Source of the DNA: Drosophila persimilis
Lineage: Eukaryota; Arthropoda; Insecta; Diptera; Drosophilidae
Direction: 5' to 3'
Length of the DNA: 64,000 bases
Assembly: GCF_003286085.1 (NCBI RefSeq)
Contig: NW_020825595.1
Span: forward strand, 1-64,000
The notes under the pieces are model-generated. The model searched no databases, was not told where the DNA came from, and saw nothing but the letters and a program-made list of their open reading frames with translations. How positions within the stretch are numbered: position 1 is the first letter of the stretch; each line of letters opens with the position of its first letter. Both the position numbers and the translations under genes were made by a program. Below are positions 58,303 to 64,000 of the stretch, in pieces.

Positions 58303-59277
58303 GTGAGCGAAGCCTTTGACCGAGTTTGGCATAATGGTCTACTACTTAAGCTAACGAAGCTACTCCCGTTTACATATTACAACGTTTTAAAAAGTTATTT
58401 AGCAGATAGAACATTTTTTGTAAACGGAAACAATGGAATACGCTCGAGACCTGGAAGAATTTGCGCAGGAGTGCCCCAGGGTAGCGACTTCGGCCCTGTA
58501 CTCTACATAGTCTTCACGTCGGATATGCCGCTACCGCACCTGTCAGAACAAAATGAAAGAATTGAGTTGAATATATACAACAACATAATGCTTTCTACTT
58601 ACGCAGATGACACAATCATCCTATGTGCTAAAAAAGAAGCCAGTGCAGCGGTTAGAACAAATCAGTGTTATCTTGAACACTTCACTGCCTGGGCTTCCAA
58701 ATGGTGCATCAGCCTTAATACCAGCAAAACGGTCCATGTCCTCTACAGAAGGCGAGCGAGTGCAAATGGCATAGGTGAGCTATCGCCAAAAATGTACAAC
58801 GAAACAATCAAAAGTAAGCCAAGGCATCGCTATCTGGGCTTGATAATGGACAGGAAACTTGTGCTACATGCCCATACCACCCAGTTAGCAATTCGAGTGA
58901 GAGCAGCAGCCATGAGACTGAACTGGATCATTGGTCATCAGAGCCGGCTATCTAAAAGATGCAAAATGGTAATTTATAAACAATTAACCGCCCCAATATG
59001 GCAATATGCCTTACCTGTATGGGGAGCATTTGAATGCGAATCACAATCTGCAGAAGAAACCTTTGATAAAGCCAGCGGCAGGCTAGCAGCGTCACTATTT
59101 CGCCATCCAAATCTGGAAGCAAAAAGACTCATCATGCAGCCCTTCATTCCTCAAAGGCTTGACCGGCCAAAATACACAAAGCAGCTGGAAACTTACTTTC
59201 GGCCTCTCCAACAACAACTCCTGCAGCAGGCAGCACAACAACTACTACTGCTGCCAACTTTAATCAGACACGAGTAG
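58303..59277 (+). pseudogene. jockey-type reverse transcriptase domain (copy B)
   Basis: Open for 324 codons from a GTG that is not a true start. SEAFDRVWHNGLLLKL, GVPQGSDFGPVLY (usually SVLGP), LSTYADDTIIL with the catalytic YADD, KWCISLNTSKT and the thumb LGLIMDRKL...LNWIIG. The C-terminus is Gln/Leu-rich (LQQQLLQQAAQQLLLL). Belongs to the element that starts at 62900 in copy D. RT domain fold seems complete, but the 5' half is broken. Confidence 0.85.
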
Positions 59278-60380
59278 CTTGAAATTGAACAACAGCGCCA
59301 ACTCCGGGAGTCCCAAGTCAAGGAAGCACTTGTCGGCGGAAACGCCTTGAACAAGAGCGTCGCATAGCCCGTGGTATCCCGCAGGAGAGACCCTCAATAA
59401 TCTGGGTTAATCGTATGGCGCAATGTCTCAGGAGAGGAGAAATGAATCGATTAGAAATGGCGCAGAAGATTCGTTTTGAGCCCGAATAAATACAAAGGCT
59501 CATAATGACTCCGCTTGAACCACACGAATTCCCTCCGCCTACTCCAGAGCAGCTTCTCGAAGAGAAGATGAAGTCCCTGCAGCAGCAACTTGAGAAGGAG
59601 CTCGACAACGAGATGGACGAAGCATTTGCCGCCGAAGAAAGCCGAGCCCGCACAAATCCGCACCAGGAAGCCTCATCTGTGTGTGTAGAAGCTGCACAAC
59701 CAAAAGCTATGGCCACTCCAATACCTAAAAGAAGACAAAATATCATCAATGCCAATCTGGATGGCAATAATTCTGCTTACCTTTATTTACAGGCAAATAT
59801 CACAGCTACTGACGTCCTCTTGGTGCATCCAAGGCAAATCTGGCGCCCAGCAGTCCATCCGTTGGCCTGCCATCCTGGTGTAATTCCTATGGCTGCCTGC
59901 AGCGAGCCGCCCCCCACGCCATCTTCTATAGGGGCCTCGCCTACTGCTGGGATTGCTCGGAATGACGTATCCGGAATGACTTTTTGGCAACTTCTCCGAA
60001 TCCACTCCGCAGCCTGCAGCAGCCTATCGCTGCTCCAAAACCTGAAAGAAGACGTAAAATCCTCATCAATGCCAATCTGGATGGCAATAACTCTGCTTAC
60101 TTCTATCTACAGGCAAACAGCACAGATACTGACGGCCTCCTGGTGAATCCACGGCGAAAGCGGAGGCGAGTAGTCCATCCGGTGGCCAGCTATCCTGTTG
60201 CGAATCCTCTGGCTGGGCGCAGCGAGCCGACTGCAATGCTCCCTTCTGCACCAGAAGGTGCCTCGTCCATTGCCGATGCACATTTCCGCCCCTGGAATCG
60301 CCTTTTGACTGGCTCGCCAAATCCGCACCGCAGTATATCCAGCATCCAACGAAGGCCTGTCCAACAGTTACAACAGCCAC
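59278..60380 (+). pseudogene. C-terminal or third coding region with two ~107-residue repeats
   Basis: Frameshifted continuation: RRIARGIPQERPSIIWVNRM ... AQKIRFEPE, an in-frame stop at 59487-59489, then in the same frame MTPLEPHEFPPPTPEQLLEEKMKSLQQQL, a coiled segment. Then a unit INANLDGNNSAYLYLQAN followed by VHP, P and SEP landmarks (59740-60045), repeated with a period of 320 bp (INANLDGNNSAYFYLQAN, 60060-60370) in another frame. Two diverged repeats keep the same protein landmarks, so they were once coding. I do not recognise the domain. Confidence 0.5.
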
Positions 60381-61033
60381 TGGTGAATCTTCTTCTCATT
60401 GGCCTAATGATGGATCCATGGCAGTTGCAGCAGCCTAATGACGTCACGTGGCATTTACTCAGACCGCTCCCAGGTCACTTTCTGAAATTTCACCGCCGTC
60501 CGGTGCGCCAATGGTGGAAAGACACGCCCTCTGGAAGCATATTGGCAAAGCAATTTGTAACAATCGAATACTTACTCACTTACGGTGCGGCTTTATACTT
60601 CCCCTGAGACTGCAGCAGCCTGATGAAGTCACCGGCTCCTTTATTTTGACACCTGCTCAAGCCAACTTCTACAGACTCAATTCCATCCAGTGAGCTGATG
60701 ATAGAGGTTCATACCTATATATACGTCCGCTGTAATTAAATGGGCAAAGAAATTATAATTAATACAGCTTCAATTTGTTAAATTTATAATTTTATTACTT
60801 ACAATGCAATTTCCAAATGTAAACAAGCGCACGTCGTTGCCAGAAAATGTTGATTTCTTGTAATGTAAAGTGTCTTATCCATTTCTCTGTAACATTATGT
60901 AGAGTTTCCCAACCATGTTAAGTAGTGGTTCCGCTGTTAAAGGAACAGCTTTTAAAAATATTTGTAAAAGCGTTGAAATGTAAAATTGCGCAAACAAATA
61001 AACTTAGCTGAGGGTCACTTGCTGTCGCCGATC
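60381..61033 (+). other. 3' region of jockey-type copy B
   Basis: CAGCAGCCTGATGA-type phrases recur to ~60640, then AT-rich sequence without a gene. Contains AAATAAACTTA at ~60997 but no long poly(A). Confidence 0.45.
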
Positions 61034-61464
61034 AGTCACAACCCGAAAAAAAAGAAAAGTCGACACACAACCGGAAAAAAAAAACTAAAAAACACACAAT
61101 TGATAAAATCAATTAATAATTTAATCGCCCTAATTATCCACACAATTTGTTAACGTTTTTCAAAGCTGTTCGTACGTGACCGTTTTTATTTTCTGACTAA
61201 TTTTACCGTGGTAAAATTTTTTATGTAAAACCCGACGCGCATGTATAAGTATTGCGAGTGTTTGTTCCGTGTATGTAAACGTATACGCATTAACATACAT
61301 TTGCATGCGCTGAATAGCTTAATACTTACAAGACTTTTCGCGCCAAATTACACACCAATACACCGTCTATGTAAACGTATACGCGTATAATATAAATCCG
61401 TGTGCGCTGAATAGCTCTAATACTTATACGATTACTCGCGCCCTGTAATTTTACACCAATACCA
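61034..61464 (+). promoter_or_regulatory. 5' UTR with initiator-like start and ~97-bp tandem repeats
   Basis: TCAGTC at 61035-61040 fits the Drosophila initiator used by internal promoters of jockey-clade elements. Two diverged repeats (TATGTAAACGTATACGC at 61272 and 61368; GCTGAATAGCT(T/C)(T)AATACTTA at 61310 and 61408) have a period of ~96-98 bp. Promoter function is inferred. Confidence 0.5.
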
Positions 61465-62907
61465 ATGAAACCCCGCCTTAAAACAAATACTATCAACATG
61501 GCATCAAACCGGGATATGTGTGAGAAAGAGAAGTTGCCGCACCAGCAGCAACAATACAAGGCAGCAGACCAGAAGGAACCTCACAGATTTTAAAATACAA
61601 GCCATCTATCTGCATGACGTTTCTAACATCCAGCCTTTAATAGAATCCCTTAATAACGCACCAGGAGAACAAAACAAATTTACTACTACCAGGGTAAGGG
61701 GTAACAAAATCAAACTGGACAGCGGCGATATGGAAACCTACAACAGAGTCATGGCCAAACTGGATGCAGACAATATAAATATGCATACACACCAGCTGCG
61801 CAAGGAACGTGGCTGGAGAAATCTGCATCACTCTACTCCTTGCAATTGGATACGCAAATTAATTGGTGAGATGGGTCTTTTAGTGAGTTATGTAAATGTA
61901 ATTAAACATAGACGCAGTCGCAAGCCGCTAAACATGTTTGAAGTTGAATTGGAACCAACTTTAGACAATGGCAATGACAGAATCCTATCACTGACTACTA
62001 TGGGAAACCAGGAAATTTCAGTTGAACGACAAATGAGACGCATTGACCCTGTTCAATGCCACCGCTGCCAATGCAACCCATCCACAGCGTGCGCCGAGGC
62101 TAAGATCCCAAATCCTAAATGTGCCAATTGTGCCAAGCCCAGGCAACACTCAAATCCTACCGGGCGCACATTGCTATTGGAAAACAGAAGCGGACAAACT
62201 GGCAGCACCAGAAGTACAACAACTCCACTCGGCAGAATGCAGTTTACAGCGGGGAAATTAACAAAAGCTTAAGATGGCAGCAGCGAAATCAAAATCACCA
62301 CCTACCTAAACCACACCAAAACCCGCAGCAGTAGCAGCACAACAACAACAGCTCCCAGCCGACCAACAGCCAGAACATTAACAAGGCCCCAAAACGCCAG
62401 CTTTTTAGTCAACTTTTCAGCAACAACAATAAACTGTCCGTTGGCCAGCAGGAAAGCAACATCAGCAGGGCCCCTCGCGGGCATCACCAGCAGCAGCGAA
62501 AGACACAAAAGCCTGCGCCGGCTAACCTGCAGCAACAACATAACAACTCCCAACAGCCCATCATCAGCCGGTATACTAATAAGACGCCAAACCTCCAGCC
62601 TTTTAGCAACAAAAATCAACCATCCGATGACCTTCAGGGCAACAGCATCAGCAGGCCACACTCCTTCTCTCGTGGGCATCAACAACAGCAGCGAGAGTCA
62701 CAGAAGCACGCCCCCCAACCACAGCTATACCAGCAGCCTGGGGCCCCATATGTGAATGACCAGCTAATGCAGGTAGTGCACCAAAATCTTCTCGTTGTAC
62801 GTAAAATGGGCAAAAAAATGGATGCCCTTATAGATCTATTGCATACTTTTATTATCTCTAATAAAGGACAAACTATTCCCACCGCTAATGACATTGTAAA
62901 TGAATAA
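61465..62907 (+). pseudogene. jockey-type ORF1 (gag), frameshifted
   Basis: ATG at 61465 or, in frame, 61498 (MASNRDMCEKEKLPH). It shifts frame after ~30 codons into FKIQAIYLHDVSNIQPLIESLN, then the RRM-like gag (FTTTRVRGNKIKLDSGD, LLVSYVNVIKHR, NMFEVELEP). CHRCQ and CANC are knuckle remnants with material lost between them. A stop at 62272 follows, then in another frame a Gln/Asn-rich part and a conserved end (KKMDALIDLLHTFIIS). The final TAA (62905-62907) overlaps the ORF2 ATG. Confidence 0.7.
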
Positions 62908-64000
62908 TTACGCCGAAATACCGTATACTACAAACACTATTTCGGCCAACAATACAGCCAATCCTCTAGCTACTACCACCATAAATGTAAATACAAATAA
63001 TTTAGCTCATACCACTACTGCTACTACAGGCGCCCAGTACAACAGCTCTCTCAAAATCGTTTATTGGAACGCCTGTGGTCTAAAAAACAAAATTTTGGAG
63101 TTAGAACTATTTATGCAGCGTAATAACGTGGACATAATGATGGTTATTGAAACCCGCATAACCACAAATGACCCTACTACCACAATAACAGACAATCTAA
63201 CCATAAAAGACTACGTACTGTATACTGCCTCACACCCTTCCTCCAGAAGGAAAGGTGGAGTAGCCATTTATGTCAAAACTGGTCTCAAGCACATTGCACT
63301 TGAACCAATTACAGAAAATTTCTTGCAGTGTGCTCCCATCGCATTAACCACTAACAATAATTAGGTCATTGCTCTAGCGCCAATATATTGCCCGCCAACT
63401 ATCACCTGGACGGAGCAGCACTTCAAAAAGTTATGCAAGTACATAGCGAACTCTGTTATGGCTCCAAATTTATAGTTTGCGGGGACTGGAACGCTAAGCA
63501 CCCATGGTGGGGCAATGTGCGATCCTGTAAAAGAGGCAGAGTTTTAATGAACACGATCCATGCAAACACCTGCTTAAATGTGTTGGCCACTGGGGGGAGC
63601 CACACTACCCATTTGATCAAAGAAAAAGGCCCTCCGCTATTGATTTGGCAGTATATGCTGGCATAAACTATGACAGAATTCACACATATTCAGCAGGTGA
63701 TCTGCAATCTGACCATCTTCCTATCTTCATTAACCTGGGCATCAGTGGCTCAACGACAGTCCCGGTAACAAATCGCCGACTACTTACAAGCAAAGCAAAT
63801 GTCAAAAAATTCCAAGATTTCCTATCGCAGCATATCAATCTCAACATGGAAATAAACTCAGGAGAAGACATTGAGGCTGCGATCGACATTCTAAATCAAA
63901 ACATCTACAATGCAGCGGCAGCTGCAACTTCGTAAGGCTAAAAATAACCAGATCAATAACCGTTTTAAAAAATTAGACGCTCAAGATCGTTACAGAATGC
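62900..64000 (+). pseudogene. jockey-type ORF2 start: APE endonuclease (copy D)
   Basis: ATG at 62900 (MNNYAEIPYTTNTIS). Endonuclease motifs: KIVYWNACGLKNK, VIETRITTN, RKGGVAIYVKTGLKH, CGDWNAKHPWWGN (frame 63388), SDHLPIFINLGI (frame 63645). Stops at ~63363 and frameshifts near 63640 break it. At 63932 a deletion of ~170 bp joins two CTTCG words. RT would follow outside the window. Confidence 0.8.

Larger units (their letters stand above)
51404..58590 (+). repeat. tandem duplication copy B
   Basis: Repeats 8504-15163 plus 51021-51397 in order. Includes the 3' repeats (51460-51640), the complete MITE, the fold-back Osvaldo-like fragment, its LTR, a DINE-1-like copy and jockey ORF2. Only copy A received the large nest. 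Confidence 0.9.
55554..61033 (+). mobile_element. jockey-clade non-LTR element copy B, ORF2 to 3' end
   Basis: ORF2 remnants from 55554 (split by DINE-1) through RT to 59277. A frameshifted C-terminal extension and a repeated coding region follow (to ~60380), then ~650 bp of AT-rich sequence. The 3' limit is not marked by a clear poly(A). I place it before the initiator-like GATCAGTCAC at 61033. Confidence 0.7.
61034..64000 (+). mobile_element. jockey-clade non-LTR element copy D (head-to-tail with B; runs off the window)
   Basis: Same family as copies A and B, and the only one with 5' UTR and ORF1. The start is set at ATCAGTCAC (initiator-like TCAGTC). 5' UTR repeats at 61272-61470, ORF1 61465-62907, ORF2 from 62900. 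Direct head-to-tail order on the same strand as copy B. Confidence 0.75.

Overview
The window looks like Drosophila repeat-dense heterochromatin. The signs are a Rho-kinase (Rok) segment of Drosophila type, several DINE-1/INE-1-like Helentron copies (TTATACCCGATACT ends plus the GACAGACG microsatellite), mdg1/412-like LTR elements primed by tRNA-Arg, and jockey-clade non-LTR elements. The obscura species group is a plausible guess, but the sequence alone does not settle it. I see no complete host gene, RNA gene or CRISPR array. Nearly every base can be assigned to a transposable element, usually several levels deep.

Layout. (1) 1-4131: fragments of a 412-like LTR element separated by DINE-1-like copies. 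(2) 4132-5945: the N-terminal 588 codons of Rok, a complete kinase domain plus the start of the coiled coil, as one uninterrupted reading frame fused to the broken 412-like element. (3) 6131-8815: a gag-only, A/C-rich jockey-clade (HeT-A-like) element. (4) 8504-15163 continuing at 51021-51397, and again at 51404-58590: a ~7.04 kb tandem duplication carrying a MITE, a fold-back Osvaldo-like fragment, a DINE-1-like copy and the front of a jockey-type ORF2. (5) 15164-51020: a 35.86 kb nest inserted into the first copy of that duplication. (6) 58240-64000: the rest of the second jockey-type element with an unusual repeated 3' coding region, then a further head-to-tail copy that runs off the window.

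The nest can be dated by target-site duplications (TSDs). A minus-strand Osvaldo-like element (PBS close to tRNA-Lys, three LTRs in a tandem LTR-body-LTR-body-LTR arrangement) sits between CGCG repeats. It is split by a 412-like element between GGTG repeats. That element is split in its RT by a tRNA-Pro-primed Ty3/gypsy element (called P here) between TAAA repeats, which has been amplified into a tandem array with pieces of the 412-like host. P is in turn split in its RT by a complete 4.87 kb element (called Q) between TATA repeats. Q has two LTRs I read as identical and one 1295-codon gag-pol frame, so it is the youngest insertion. The 412-like element also took a mag-like element (GGTA), a 1.58 kb solo LTR full of 36-bp repeats (ACAT), and a DINE-1-like copy in its leader.

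The genes do not form a pathway. They are gag, protease, RT, RNase H and integrase modules of at least seven element families, nearly all broken by frameshifts or deletions. The exceptions are the Q polyprotein, which is open but lacks a short RT-connection segment, and the Rok segment, whose open frame among decayed neighbours is the most interesting item.
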